Shown: positions 1 to 10,559 of the stretch, in pieces
Numbering within the stretch: position 1 is the first letter of the stretch
Layout of the letters: each line of letters opens with the position of its first letter
Made by a program: the position numbers and the translations under genes
Assembly: GCF_023822065.1 (NCBI RefSeq)
Contig: NZ_CP084930.1
Span: forward strand, 948,501-1,012,500
From: Sphingomonas morindae
Lineage (GTDB): Bacteria > Pseudomonadota > Alphaproteobacteria > Sphingomonadales > Sphingomonadaceae
Direction of reading: 5' to 3'
Length of the DNA stretch: 64,000 bases
The notes under the pieces: generated by a model
The model's input: the letters and a program-made list of their open reading frames with translations, nothing else
What the model was told of the DNA's origin: nothing
Database searches by the model: none

Positions 1-248
1 ATATCGATCGCGACCGAGTGCTTGTTGCGGTTGGCGGCGGCGAAATAGGCGGAATCGCCCGATCCGTCGTCCAGAAAGGGCGGCCCCCAGCGGCGCGTAT
101 CGTCGCCATGGCGCGGCTCCTCGATCTTGATGATCTCGGCGCCGAGATCGCCCAGGATCTGCGTCGCCCAGGGCCCCGCCAGCACCCGCGACAGATCGAG
201 CACGCGCAGCCCCGCCAGCGCGCCCGTCGTCCCGCCCGTCTCCGCCAT
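1..248 (-). CDS. CoA-transferase family III (CaiB/BaiF-like), partial
   Basis: Only the first 82 or so codons are in the window; the rest lies beyond base 1. The ATG at 248 follows a GAGGAGG-like ribosome site. The peptide carries the family III N-terminus: [14 protein letters not shown] at residues 14-27, [12 protein letters not shown] at 32-43, then a [11 protein letters not shown] stretch and a [10 protein letters not shown]-type segment. Family III enzymes move CoA between acyl donors and carboxylic acids, or racemise 2-methylacyl-CoA; the substrate cannot be told from this fragment. mntH, on the same strand, ends upstream of it with a 14-nt gap, so the two may share a transcript. Confidence 0.85.
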   Translation of the reverse strand, partial: MAETGGTTGALAGLRVLDLSRVLAGPWATQILGDLGAEIIKIEEPRHGDDTRRWGPPFLDDGSGDSAYFAAANRNKHSVAID

Positions 249-262
249 CCTCGCCTCCTCGT

Positions 263-1582
263 TCAGCCCGCTATGCCGAGAAGCGCGGCGAGGAGCCAGA
301 GGTCGGCCAGCACGATCCCGGCGAACAGCGCCCAGGCGATCCCCGCCACCGGCCGCGCCAGGCGGAAGCGGCCCATGATCGCCGGATTGGCGGTAAAGCC
401 GATCAGCGGCGCCAGCGCGAAGGGCAATTGGAGCGAGAGCACCACCTGGGTGAGCACCAGCAGCTTGCCCACGCCGCCATCGCCAAAGGCCAGCACCCCG
501 GCCAGGGCCGGGCCCAGCGCCAGCCCGCGCGTGATCAGCCGGCGCTGCCAGCAGGGGATGCGCAGGTCCAGAAAGCCTTCCAGCACCACCTGGCCGGCGA
601 TGGTGCCGGTGAAGGTGGCGCTCTGTCCCGAGGCGAGCAGCGCCACGCCGAACAGGATCGGCGCCACCGCCGCGCCGGTCAGCGGCTCGAGCAGGTGGAA
701 GGCATCGCCGATCTCGGCCACGGCCTCATGGCCGGAGCCGTGGAAGACGGTGGCGGCGACGATCAGGATCGCCATGTTCACCAGCGTCGCCAGCGCCAGC
801 GCGGCGATGGTGTCGATCCGCGCATAGCGCAACCGGTCGCCGAAGCCGATCGACGCCGCGCCGCGCGTCTGCACGATGGCCGAGTGGAGATAGAGATTGT
901 GCGGCATCACCGTGGCGCCGAGAATGCCGACGGCGAGATACACAGCGTGCGGATCGGAAAACAGCCCGGCCGAGGGCAACAGCCCCGCCAGCACCGCCGC
1001 CGGCGCGGGCGGCGCCAGCGCGATCTGCGCCACGAAACAGCCCGCGATGGTGGCGATCAACCCGAGCACGATCGCCTCCAACTCGCGGAAGCCATGGCCC
1101 TTCAGCCCCAGCACCAGCACCGTATCCAGCGCGGTGAGCAGCACGCCCAGCCAGAGCGGCAGGCCGAACAGCAGCGTGATGGCGAGCGCGCTGCCCAGCA
1201 CCTCGGCGATGTCGGTGGCGATGATCGCCAGTTCGGCAAGCAGCCAGAGGCCGCGCGTCACGCCGCGCGGATAGTGCGCCCGCGCCATCTGGGCGAGATC
1301 GCGCCCGGTCACGAGCCCCAGCCGCACGCTCAGCGATTGCAGCAGCATCGCCGCCAGCCCGCAGCCCAGCACCACGCACAGCAGGCCATAGCCGAAGCGC
1401 GAGCCCGCCTCGATGTCGGTCGCCCAATTGCCGGGATCCATATAGCCGACCGACACCAGCAGGCCGGGGCCGAGGAAGCGCAGCAGCCGGCCGAGCGTCG
1501 GCGCGCCTTCGGGCACGCGCACCGATCCCTGCACCTCGGGCGGGCAGAAGGGGGCGGTCGCGGTCTTGGGCAAGGTGAACAC
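263..1582 (-). CDS. mntH: Nramp-family divalent metal (Mn2+/Fe2+) transporter
   Basis: A 439-residue inner-membrane protein of about 11 hydrophobic helices. It has the Nramp metal-binding motifs: DPGNWATD in helix 1 (about residue 50) and MPHNLYLHS in helix 6 (about residue 226). Nramp proteins import Mn2+ or Fe2+ by proton symport. The length matches the MntH family. The start is a GTG at 1582 without a strong Shine-Dalgarno; no ATG lies between it and the first helix. The start is about 170 nt from that of the divergently oriented response regulator. A short imperfect repeat (GGTGC..GCACC) lies just upstream, but no known Mn regulator box was recognised. Confidence 0.93.
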   Translation of the reverse strand: MFTLPKTATAPFCPPEVQGSVRVPEGAPTLGRLLRFLGPGLLVSVGYMDPGNWATDIEAGSRFGYGLLCVVLGCGLAAMLLQSLSVRLGLVTGRDLAQMARAHYPRGVTRGLWLLAELAIIATDIAEVLGSALAITLLFGLPLWLGVLLTALDTVLVLGLKGHGFRELEAIVLGLIATIAGCFVAQIALAPPAPAAVLAGLLPSAGLFSDPHAVYLAVGILGATVMPHNLYLHSAIVQTRGAASIGFGDRLRYARIDTIAALALATLVNMAILIVAATVFHGSGHEAVAEIGDAFHLLEPLTGAAVAPILFGVALLASGQSATFTGTIAGQVVLEGFLDLRIPCWQRRLITRGLALGPALAGVLAFGDGGVGKLLVLTQVVLSLQLPFALAPLIGFTANPAIMGRFRLARPVAGIAWALFAGIVLADLWLLAALLGIAG

Positions 1583-1755
1583 GATCGGTGCTGGTACGCA
1601 CCGGACCGGCCGGGAGCAATCGGCGCGGCTCGATCACAGTCATCGAAGGCGGCGGGGTTCGCGCCGCGCGGCGGGATCGGCTATGGCGGCGCGATGCCCT
1701 GCCGCGCATCCGCCCCGCCGCGCACGCCGCCCCCCGCCCCCGTCGCGAGGCGCGG

Positions 1756-2442
1756 ATGAGCGGCGGCGTCCTTGTCGTCGATGACGAGTTCCCGATCCGC
1801 CGTCTGCTCCGCAACAGCCTGGAACGCGCGGGCTATGCGGTGCTGGAGGCGGCCGATGGCGCGGCCGCGCTGGCGGCGGTGGAGCATCATGATCCGGCGG
1901 CGGTGCTGCTCGATCTCGGCCTGCCCGATCGCGACGGCCTGTCGCTCGTGCCGATCCTGCGCAAGCGTCCCCGGCTCGCGCTGCTCATCGTCTCGGCGCG
2001 CGACGCGACCGGCGAGAAGGTGGCGGCGCTCGATCTCGGCGCCGACGATTATGTCACCAAGCCGTTCGACAGCGACGAAGTGCTGGCGCGGCTGCGCGCG
2101 GCGCTGCGGCATCGCGGCCATGAAACGGCGCGCGCCGCCCGGCTCCGCGCGGGCGCGATCGAGATCGATCTCGAGCATCGCCTCATCCGCCGCCCCGACG
2201 GCGAGGCGCATCTGACGCGCAAGGAGCATGACGTGCTCGCCGCGCTCGCCGCCGCGCCCGGCCGGGTCGTCACCCACCAGCGTATTCTCGAGGCGGCATG
2301 GCCGCTCGATCATGATCGCAAGATCGAATATCTGCGCATCGTCATCCGCAATCTGCGCCAGAAGATCGAGCCGGCCGATGCGGTCGGCAGCGTGATCGTC
2401 AACGAACTCGGCATCGGCTACCGGCTGCGCGCCGAGCCCTGA
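1756..2442 (+). CDS. OmpR/PhoB-family response regulator, KdpE-like
   Basis: This 228-residue regulator has an N-terminal receiver domain (acidic pair D9-D10, phospho-acceptor D53 in LLDLGLPD, lysine in VTKPFD near 103). A C-terminal winged helix follows (LTRKEHDVLAAL, then the R-x-V-T-H-Q recognition region, ending GIGYRLRAEP). The pattern is closest to KdpE, which controls the Kdp potassium pump with the sensor KdpD. No kdpD or kdpFABC is nearby, so the gene is an orphan here and the potassium role is only a guess. The ATG at 1756 follows a GAGGCG site; the reading frame is open further upstream, but that stretch lacks receiver-domain features. Confidence 0.85.
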   Translation: MSGGVLVVDDEFPIRRLLRNSLERAGYAVLEAADGAAALAAVEHHDPAAVLLDLGLPDRDGLSLVPILRKRPRLALLIVSARDATGEKVAALDLGADDYVTKPFDSDEVLARLRAALRHRGHETARAARLRAGAIEIDLEHRLIRRPDGEAHLTRKEHDVLAALAAAPGRVVTHQRILEAAWPLDHDRKIEYLRIVIRNLRQKIEPADAVGSVIVNELGIGYRLRAEP

Positions 2443-2481
2443 AGGCTATCGCCGCCGCCGCGCCCCGGCTAGGGAGCGGCG

Positions 2482-2795
2482 ATGGATCTCGACGCGCTGC
2501 TCCGCCACTATTTCGGCACCGACGACCCCGATGCGATCGACGGCGTCCGCCTCGCCCTGGGCCGCGAGCGGCTGACGGTCGATTTCGGCCGCGAGGCCGA
2601 TCCCGGCCGACGCTTCGCCTTGTGGACGCTGATGGAGGTGTTCGGCATCGCGCCGCTGCCGGCCGAGGCCTTTCCCGATCATCCCGCGCTGCGCCGCGCC
2701 GCCGACGACTATCTCGACGCGGCCGACCGCCTCGCCGAGCAGGACGAGGCGGACGACGCCGACGAGGCCGGCCTTCACGGAGGCGGTGGCGGCGC

Positions 2796-2799
<4 letters not shown>
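2482..2799 (+). CDS. Conserved hypothetical small acidic protein
   Basis: A 105-residue acidic protein starting at an ATG 39 nt after the response regulator, so probably cotranscribed with it. It opens MDLDALLRHYFGTDDPD, has a middle with FGREADPGRRFALWTLMEVF, and ends in an acidic stretch followed by a glycine run. There is no signal peptide or membrane helix. I do not recognise a named family. The stop overlaps the stop of the convergent DUF885 gene by 4 nt (CTAG). Function unknown. Confidence 0.7.
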
Positions 2800-4508
<1,709 letters not shown>

Positions 4509-4630
4509 GGCAGGCCCTCTCGATCGGAACAGCCCGCCATGCTAGCCGGGCCGCCCGCCGCGCGCCAGCGGGTGCAATCCGCCGCGAAGCGTGTATCGGG
4601 GCGACACGCAAGCTTGAGGAGAGATCCGCG

Positions 4631-6409
4631 ATGAACCGCCTGGGCGCGCTGCGCCAGCTGCTGGAGACCGAAGGGCTGGACGGGCTGATCGTGCCCAAGC
4701 AGGACGAGCATCTGATCCGCGAGGTCGCCGCCGATGCCGAGCGTCTGCGCTGGCTCACCGGCTTTACCGGCTCGGCGGGCACCGCGCTGGTGCTGCGCGA
4801 TCAGGCGCTGCTCTTCGTCGACGGGCGCTACATCACCCAGGCGGCGCGCGAGGTGGCGGAGGCGGATTGGACGCTGGTGCACAGCATCCGCACCCCGCTC
4901 GCGACCTGGCTCGGCGACACGCTGCCCGCCGGTGTGCGGCTGGGCTATGCCCCGCGCTTCCACGCCATTGCCGATGCCGAAGCGCTCGGCCGCGCGGCCG
5001 CGCGCGCCGGGGCGACGCTGGTCGCGCTGGACCAGAGCCCGATCGATCGTCTGTGGCAGGATCGCCCCTCGGTGACGCCGCGCCCGGTCCGCATCCATCC
5101 CATCGCCTTCGCGGGCGAGCCCTCCGAGGCCAAGCGCCACCGCCTCGCCGCCGATCTCGGCCGCCAGTCCGCCGATGCCGCGATCGTGACGGCGCTCGAA
5201 TCGATCGCGTGGCTGTTCAACATTCGCGGCGACGATCTGGCGGACACGCCGGTCGCCCGCGCCGCCGCCATCCTCGACGCGGGGGGCCGCGCCACCCTCT
5301 TCCTCGCCGATCCCGCGCCAAGCCCTGCGCTGCGCGATCATCTCGGTGCCGAGGTGACGATCGCCGCGCTCGCCGATTTCGCCGGCGCGCTCGACGCGCT
5401 GGGCATGGCCGGACGCGCGGTGCTGGTCGCCGCGCAGGGCACCAATGCCTGGATCAAGCAGCGCCTCGAAACCGCGGGCGCCACCATAAGGCTGGGCGCC
5501 GACCCCTGCCTGCTGCCCCGCGCGCTCAAAAATCCCGTCGAGTTGGCCGGCGCGCGCGCCGCGCATTTGCGCGACGGGGTGGCCCTGGTACGCTTTCTCG
5601 CGTGGCTCAAGTCCGGCGCCGGCGGGCCTTCGCTGGACGAGATCGGCGCGCAAGAGAGGCTGCGCGCCTTCCGCGCCGAGGGCGCGCACTTCACCGGGCT
5701 GAGCTTTCCCTCCATTTCGGCCGCCGGGCCCAATGCCGCGCTGATGCATTACAGCGCCGCGCCGGACACGGTGCTGCCGCTGGCCGATCATCCACTCTAT
5801 CTCATCGACAGCGGCGGCCAATATCTGGACGGCACCACCGATGTCACCCGCACCGTTGCCATCGGCATGCCGGATGCGGCGATGCGCCGCGCCTTCACGC
5901 TCGTGCTCAAGGGGCATATCGCGCTCGCCCGCGCGCGTTTCCCGCTTGGCACCAGCGGCGCCCAGCTGGATGTGCTGGCGCGCCAGCCGCTCTGGCGCGA
6001 GGGGCTGGATTTCGACCATGGCACCGGCCATGGCGTCGGCGCCTATCTCTGCGTCCATGAAGGGCCACAGGGGATCAGCGCCAGCAATCGCGAGCGTTTG
6101 CAGCCGGGCATGATCCTGTCGAACGAGCCCGGCTATTACGAGGTCGGCGCCTTCGGCATGCGCTTCGAGAATCTCATGGCGGTGCGGGAAGACGGCGCGC
6201 TGGCCGGATCGGGCACGCCGCTGCTCGCCTTCGAGACGCTGACGCTGGCGCCGATCGAACGCGCGCTGATCGCGGTCGAGCGGCTGGACGCCGACGAGAT
6301 CGCCTGGATCGACGCCTATCATGCGGAGGTGGCGGCGCGCCTCACACCACTGCTCGATCCCGCCACCGCCGCCTGGCTGGCGGCCGAATGCCGCCCGCTG
6401 GCCGGCTGA
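4631..6409 (+). CDS. pepP: Xaa-Pro aminopeptidase (M24B, long form)
   Basis: This cytoplasmic enzyme removes N-terminal residues preceding proline. At 592 residues it is the long aminopeptidase P type with two creatinase-like N-terminal domains, a pita-bread M24 catalytic domain and a C-terminal extension. The metal ligands are visible: DSGGQYLDGTTDVTRT (two Asp, about residue 400), GTGHGVG (His), NEPGYY (Glu) and MRFENL (Glu). The ATG at 4631 is preceded by GAGGAGAG, which favours it over upstream in-frame codons. It converges with a second M24 gene, with a hairpin between the two stops. Confidence 0.93.
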   Translation: MNRLGALRQLLETEGLDGLIVPKQDEHLIREVAADAERLRWLTGFTGSAGTALVLRDQALLFVDGRYITQAAREVAEADWTLVHSIRTPLATWLGDTLPAGVRLGYAPRFHAIADAEALGRAAARAGATLVALDQSPIDRLWQDRPSVTPRPVRIHPIAFAGEPSEAKRHRLAADLGRQSADAAIVTALESIAWLFNIRGDDLADTPVARAAAILDAGGRATLFLADPAPSPALRDHLGAEVTIAALADFAGALDALGMAGRAVLVAAQGTNAWIKQRLETAGATIRLGADPCLLPRALKNPVELAGARAAHLRDGVALVRFLAWLKSGAGGPSLDEIGAQERLRAFRAEGAHFTGLSFPSISAAGPNAALMHYSAAPDTVLPLADHPLYLIDSGGQYLDGTTDVTRTVAIGMPDAAMRRAFTLVLKGHIALARARFPLGTSGAQLDVLARQPLWREGLDFDHGTGHGVGAYLCVHEGPQGISASNRERLQPGMILSNEPGYYEVGAFGMRFENLMAVREDGALAGSGTPLLAFETLTLAPIERALIAVERLDADEIAWIDAYHAEVAARLTPLLDPATAAWLAAECRPLAG

Positions 6410-6410
6410 T

Positions 6411-6432
6411 CCGGCGGGCGGCGCGCCCCCGG
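6411..6432. terminator. Hairpin between convergent M24 genes
   Basis: CCGG-C-GGGCG pairs with CGCCC-CCGG across a 3-nt GCG loop, giving 9 base pairs with one bulged C. It fills the 24-nt gap between the two convergent stop codons. There is no T-run, so it is only terminator-like. Confidence 0.4.
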
Positions 6433-6433
6433 C

Positions 6434-7816
6434 TCAGTCGGCGAGCAGCGCTTCCATCTCCTCGGCCTCCTTGGGAATGGCGGGGCCGAGGATGCGCGGC
6501 GCGTCCTCGGTGACGAGCACATCATCCTCGATGCGGATCCCGCGCACGCCGGTAAAGGCGCGTACCCGCGCATAATCGATCATGTCGGCGTGGCGGCCTT
6601 CCGCCTCCCACTTCTCGATCAGCGGCGGGATGAAATAAAGGCCGGGCTCCACCGTCACCACCATGCCCGCGCGGAGCGGCTTGGCCATGCGCAGATTGGC
6701 GAGGCCGAACAGCGGGCTGCGCGACACGCTCTCGTCATAGCCGACGCTCGCCTCGCCGAGCGCCTCCATATCGTGCACGTCGAGCCCGATCTGGTGGCCC
6801 ACCCCGGTCTGGAAGACGAGCGCATAGGCGCCGCTGTCTACGATCGCCTGCGGGTCGCCGCGGAACAGGCCCTCGGCGATCAGTCCCTCCACCAGCACGC
6901 GCGCGGCGCATTTGTGGACCTCGAGATAGGGCGTGCCCGCGCGACACGCCGCGATCGCCGCCTTCTGCGCCGCCAGCACCAGATCGTAGCAGAGCCGCTG
7001 GCGCGCCGAGAAGCGACCGCCGATCGGCAGGGTGCGGGTGATGTCGCCGGCATAGCCGAGCGGGCTGGTGGCGCCGCTATCGTGCACCACGAGATCGCCG
7101 GCGGCGAGCAGCTGGTCGCGCCGGTCATTGTGCAGCACCTCGCCCGCCGCCGAGAAGATGACGGGATAGGCGAGCCGGCGATCCGCCGCGCGCGCCACGC
7201 CTTCCACCGCCCCGGCGACGACATGCTCGCGCACGCCGGGCCGCGCCAGGCGCGCGGCGGTGGCGTGCATCTCCGCCGTCACCGCCAGCGCCAGCTCCAT
7301 CTCGGCGATTTCCTCCGGCGACTTGATCTCGCGCTGCGCGACGATCGCGGCCACCAGCGGCGCCGAGGCGCCCGCCACCACCTCGTCGGCGCCACGACCC
7401 AGCCAGGCGCCGATCCGCGCGACGCTGGTCTGCCGATAGGGCGGGGTATAGTGGATCATCCGGCCGCGGCTGACATCGAAAAGAAAAGGCGCCAGATCCG
7501 CCAGCGGCCGCACCGCCGCCACGCCGACCCGCGCGGCCTCCTCGCGGAGCGGGGTCTTGGGGCCGAGCCAGATCAGATCGTCGAGCGAGGGATCGTCGCC
7601 GAACAGCAGGCTCTCGCCGCTGTCGAAATCGATCAGCCCCACCAGCCCGCTACGGTTCAGCCCGAAATAATAAGCGAAGCAGCTGTCCTGCACATAGGGA
7701 TGGTGGTTGGACGCATAGTTCATCGGGCTGCTGGGCGCGGCGGGAAACAGGCCGAGGCCGGTGAGCGAGGCGGCGAGCGTGGCGCGCCGGGCGACATAAA
7801 GGCTCGTATCGAACAT
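6434..7816 (-). CDS. M24 family peptidase, PepP/PepQ-like with AMP_N domain
   Basis: A 460-residue paralogue of aminopeptidase P with the AMP_N-type N-terminus (HHPYVQDSCFAYYFGL near residue 40) and an M24 domain. The ligand set is VVHDSGA...YAGDITRT (two Asp), GVGHQIGLDVHD (His), TVEPGLYF (Glu) and IRIEDDVL (Glu). It probably cleaves Xaa-Pro bonds in the cytoplasm, at the N-terminus or as a dipeptidase. The reading frame stays open for 2 kb upstream because it runs antisense through the phospholipase gene. I chose the ATG at 7816 because conserved sequence starts just after it; an ATG four codons upstream (7828) is also possible, and neither has a strong ribosome site. Confidence 0.87.
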   Translation of the reverse strand: MFDTSLYVARRATLAASLTGLGLFPAAPSSPMNYASNHHPYVQDSCFAYYFGLNRSGLVGLIDFDSGESLLFGDDPSLDDLIWLGPKTPLREEAARVGVAAVRPLADLAPFLFDVSRGRMIHYTPPYRQTSVARIGAWLGRGADEVVAGASAPLVAAIVAQREIKSPEEIAEMELALAVTAEMHATAARLARPGVREHVVAGAVEGVARAADRRLAYPVIFSAAGEVLHNDRRDQLLAAGDLVVHDSGATSPLGYAGDITRTLPIGGRFSARQRLCYDLVLAAQKAAIAACRAGTPYLEVHKCAARVLVEGLIAEGLFRGDPQAIVDSGAYALVFQTGVGHQIGLDVHDMEALGEASVGYDESVSRSPLFGLANLRMAKPLRAGMVVTVEPGLYFIPPLIEKWEAEGRHADMIDYARVRAFTGVRGIRIEDDVLVTEDAPRILGPAIPKEAEEMEALLAD

Positions 7817-7921
7817 GGCCGCCGGCATAGCCGCCGCGGGCGGACGCGACAACATGCGCGCCGGCTGGATCATCGCGGCGCGTCGGGATATGGCCTGCTC
7901 GCAATCGCATAAGGGGTGACC

Positions 7922-9346
7922 ATGCTCGAACAGGGCCGGAACTGCTGGCGGATCGAGCAAGCGGACCGCATGGCCGTGATCGTCGATGCGGACGAGTATT
8001 TCGCCGCCGCGCGCCGGGCGCTGCTCCAGGCGCGATCCCGCGTCATGCTGATCGGCTGGGATTTCGACGCGCGCATCACCCTGCACGACGGGCCGCGCCT
8101 GCCCGGCGAGCCCGAGCGGGTGGGCGAGTTCCTGCTCTGGCTGGTGCGCCGCACCCCCAGCCTCCATCTCTATCTGCTGCGCTGGGACATGGGCGCGATC
8201 AAATCGCTGTTCCGCGGCTCCACGCCCTTCACGCTGCTGCGGCTGATGCGCCACCCGCGCGTGCATGTGAAGCTGGACGGGCACCACCCGGCCGCCGCCT
8301 CGCATCACCAGAAGATCGTGGTGGTGGACGATTGCCTGGCCTTTTGCGGCGGCATCGACATGACCGGCGAGCGTTGGGACACGCGCCACCATCGCGATGG
8401 CGATCCCCGGCGCGTGCGGCCCAACGGCACGCCCTATAAGCCGTGGCACGATGCCACCACCGCTCTGTCCGGCCCCGTCGCGCGGGCGCTGGGCGACGCC
8501 GCGCGCGATCGCTGGGCGCGCGCCACGGGCGAGCGGCTCGAGCCCGTCGCCGACACCGGCCCGTGCTGGCCGGAGGGGCTGCCCGCCCATGCCGAAGCGG
8601 TGCGGGTGGCGATCGCGCGTACCCATCCGGTGATGGCGGATCAGGAGCCGGTGCACGAGATCGAGGCGCTGTTCCTCGATCAGATCGCAAGCGCACGTCG
8701 CTGGCTCTATTGCGAGAGCCAGTATTTCGCCTCGCGGCGGGTGGCGCAGGCGATCGCGCGGCGGCTCGACGAGGCCGACGGGCCGGAAATCGTGATCGTC
8801 AATCCGCTCGCCGCCCAAGGCTGGCTCGAACCCATCGCCATGGACACGGCGCGCGCGCGGCTGATCGAGTCGCTGCGCCGGCGCGATCGGCACAAGCGGC
8901 TCGCCCTCTACCATCCCTTCACCGCCGGCGGCGCGCCGATCTATGTCCATGCCAAGATCACCGTCGTCGATGATCGCCAGCTGCGGATCGGCTCGGCCAA
9001 TCTGAACAACCGCTCGATGCGGCTCGACACCGAATGCGACATCGCGCTGGTGGACCAGGCGCCCGATATGATCACGGGCATCCGCGACGGGCTGATCGCC
9101 GAGCATCTCGGCCTGCCGGTGTCGCGCGTCGTCGAGGTGCTGGCCGAAACCGGATCGCTGATCGCGACGATCGAGCGGCTGCGCGGCCCCGGCCGGTCGC
9201 TCCGTCCCTATGTCGTGCCCGATCTCAGCGCGGTCGAGACCTGGCTCGCCGACAATGAGGTGCTCGATCCCGAAGGGCCGGAGGAGAGCTTCGAGCCGCT
9301 GTCCGGCCACCGTCTGTTCGAGCGCCTGCGGCCGCCGCCACGATAG
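7922..9346 (+). CDS. Phospholipase D / cardiolipin synthase-family protein
   Basis: A 474-residue enzyme with the two HKD motifs of the PLD superfamily: HQKIVVVDD (about residue 124) with GGIDMTGERWD after it, and HAKITVVDD (about residue 342) followed by GSANLNNRSM. There is no membrane helix at the N-terminus, unlike classical ClsA, so it is nearer to the soluble PLD-like phosphodiesterases that act on phospholipid head groups. The exact substrate is not evident. AAGGGG at 7911-7916 lies six bases before the ATG at 7922, so I prefer it to the GTG two codons upstream. Confidence 0.87.
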   Translation: MLEQGRNCWRIEQADRMAVIVDADEYFAAARRALLQARSRVMLIGWDFDARITLHDGPRLPGEPERVGEFLLWLVRRTPSLHLYLLRWDMGAIKSLFRGSTPFTLLRLMRHPRVHVKLDGHHPAAASHHQKIVVVDDCLAFCGGIDMTGERWDTRHHRDGDPRRVRPNGTPYKPWHDATTALSGPVARALGDAARDRWARATGERLEPVADTGPCWPEGLPAHAEAVRVAIARTHPVMADQEPVHEIEALFLDQIASARRWLYCESQYFASRRVAQAIARRLDEADGPEIVIVNPLAAQGWLEPIAMDTARARLIESLRRRDRHKRLALYHPFTAGGAPIYVHAKITVVDDRQLRIGSANLNNRSMRLDTECDIALVDQAPDMITGIRDGLIAEHLGLPVSRVVEVLAETGSLIATIERLRGPGRSLRPYVVPDLSAVETWLADNEVLDPEGPEESFEPLSGHRLFERLRPPPR

Positions 9347-9421
9347 ACCGTGGCCCGCGCCTGACCGGCCGCGCGCCTGCCGCCGGCCGCGCTTCGTTGA
9401 CGCCCGGCAAAGGAGACGGGC

Positions 9422-9847
9422 ATGAGCATTTTCGGTACCATCCTGAACAAGATCTTCCACCATGGCGGGGCCGGTTCGGCGCCCGCCCAGCCGGCGCCCC
9501 AGCCGGCCGCCGCCGCGCCCGCCAGCCCGAGCGCGGCCGCGGCCCCAAGCCCGGCCCCCGCGCCCGCCGCCGCCGCTGCTCCGGCCCAGCCGGTGGATGT
9601 CGAGGCGGTGCTCACCGACATGGCGCAGCAGCAGGGCGGCGGCGGCAATTGGCGGACGTCGATCGTCGATCTGCTCAAGCTGCTCGATCTCGATTCCAGC
9701 CTTACGGCGCGCAAGGCGCTGGCCGACGAGCTCAACGTCCATGTCGGGGCGGACGGCAGCGCCGAGGAGAATATCGCCCTGCACAAGGCGGTGATGCGCA
9801 AGCTCGCGGAGAATGGCGGCAAGGTGCCGGCAGACCTGCGCGACTGA
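9422..9847 (+). CDS. DUF3597 domain protein
   Basis: A 141-residue protein opening MSIFGTILNKIF, followed by a long Pro/Ala linker (residues 20-58). The conserved C-terminal DUF3597 domain is about 80 residues long (VDVEAVLTDMA, WRTSIVDLLKLLDLDSS, RKALADEL). GGAGACGGGC precedes the ATG. Proteins of this family are common in Proteobacteria, and the fold has been linked to LysM-like small domains; the role is unknown. It follows the PLD gene by 75 nt and ends at a strong hairpin, so it may be expressed alone. Confidence 0.8.
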   Translation: MSIFGTILNKIFHHGGAGSAPAQPAPQPAAAAPASPSAAAAPSPAPAPAAAAAPAQPVDVEAVLTDMAQQQGGGGNWRTSIVDLLKLLDLDSSLTARKALADELNVHVGADGSAEENIALHKAVMRKLAENGGKVPADLRD

Positions 9848-9861
9848 TCGATCGCGTTCGA

Positions 9862-9893
9862 GCCGGGCCGCCCCAAGCGCGGGGCGGCCCGGC
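9862..9893. terminator. 13-bp hairpin between convergent genes
   Basis: GCCGGGCCGCCCC at 9862-9874 is perfectly complementary to GGGGCGGCCCGGC at 9881-9893 across a 6-nt loop. It sits between the convergent stops of the DUF3597 gene and the deaminase, so it could serve both strands. No T-run follows on either strand. Confidence 0.55.
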
Positions 9894-9901
9894 CTCGGCC
9901 C

Positions 9902-10396
9902 CTAGATGTTGCCCTGCTCCTCGGCGGGCACGCTGTCCTCCGGGCCATAATAGAGCGCGGCGCATTCCGCGCGCAGCAGCCCGCCTTCAAAGACGATATC
10001 GTCCCGCCATGCGTCGCGGATGAAGGACAGGGTGTCGATGTGCCGATCCTCGAAATACATGCGATGCACATCGTCGCGTCCCGCGCCGTACACCACGCGC
10101 CCGACCTTGGACCAGATCGCGGCCATGGTGCACATGCCGCAGGGCTGGAGCGTGGAATAGAGCGTGGCGCCGCGCAATTCCATGTCGCCGATCGCGGCAC
10201 CGGCCGCGCGGATGGCGGCGATCTCCGCATGGGCGGTGGGATCGCACTGCTCCTCGGTATGGTTGCGCTCCACCGCAATGGCGGCGCCATCACGCACGAT
10301 CACCGCGCCGATCGGGCTCAGCGCGGGATCGCGCCCGCGTTCGACCGCCTTTTCGATCGCGAGGCGCATCCAGCGCGAATCCTCGTCCGCGCCCAT
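9902..10396 (-). CDS. Nucleoside/guanine deaminase-type protein (CDA fold)
   Basis: A 164-residue zinc deaminase of the cytidine-deaminase superfamily. HAEIAAI (zinc His and catalytic Glu, about residue 76) and the PCGMC pair (about residue 109) give the metal site. The surrounding sequence resembles guanine deaminase or tRNA-adenosine-deaminase-like nucleoside deaminases, which hydrolyse an amino group from a purine or pyrimidine base. Substrate cannot be fixed from sequence. The ATG at 10396 comes one base after the TGA of the 53-codon gene upstream, placing it last in a three-gene operon. Confidence 0.85.
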   Translation of the reverse strand: MGADEDSRWMRLAIEKAVERGRDPALSPIGAVIVRDGAAIAVERNHTEEQCDPTAHAEIAAIRAAGAAIGDMELRGATLYSTLQPCGMCTMAAIWSKVGRVVYGAGRDDVHRMYFEDRHIDTLSFIRDAWRDDIVFEGGLLRAECAALYYGPEDSVPAEEQGNI

Positions 10397-10397
10397 C

Positions 10398-10559
10398 TCA
10401 GCGCTCGTCGCCCTGGCTCGGCGGAACGGGCGGCGGCGCCGGCGTTGGCGGCCTGTGGACCAGGCCGCCCGCCGCTTCCCATTCGGCGCCTTCGGGGATG
10501 AAGGGCTCGGCGGCCGGGTCGGCCGGCGGCGGAGCCGAGGTCGGGCCGGTGCCGCTCAT
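10398..10559 (-). CDS. Small proline-rich hypothetical protein
   Basis: A 53-residue reading frame opening MSGTGPTSAPPPADPAAEPF. Its centre is IPEGAEWEAAGGLVHRPP, and a proline-rich tail ends in SQGDER. It is missed by length cut-offs, but its ATG overlaps the previous stop (ATGA) and its stop lies one base before the deaminase ATG, so the spacing supports translation. It has no signal peptide and no recognised domain. Probably cytoplasmic; function unknown. Confidence 0.5.
   Translation of the reverse strand: MSGTGPTSAPPPADPAAEPFIPEGAEWEAAGGLVHRPPTPAPPPVPPSQGDER

Noticed and set aside
1583-1640. Manganese riboswitch or Mur box before mntH
   Set aside because: Only a short GGTGC..GCACC repeat is present; neither element's conserved core was found.
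7817-9784. Long N-terminal extension of the M24 frame across the PLD gene
   Set aside because: The extension runs antisense through a gene with clear HKD motifs and has no peptidase features; high GC keeps the frame open.
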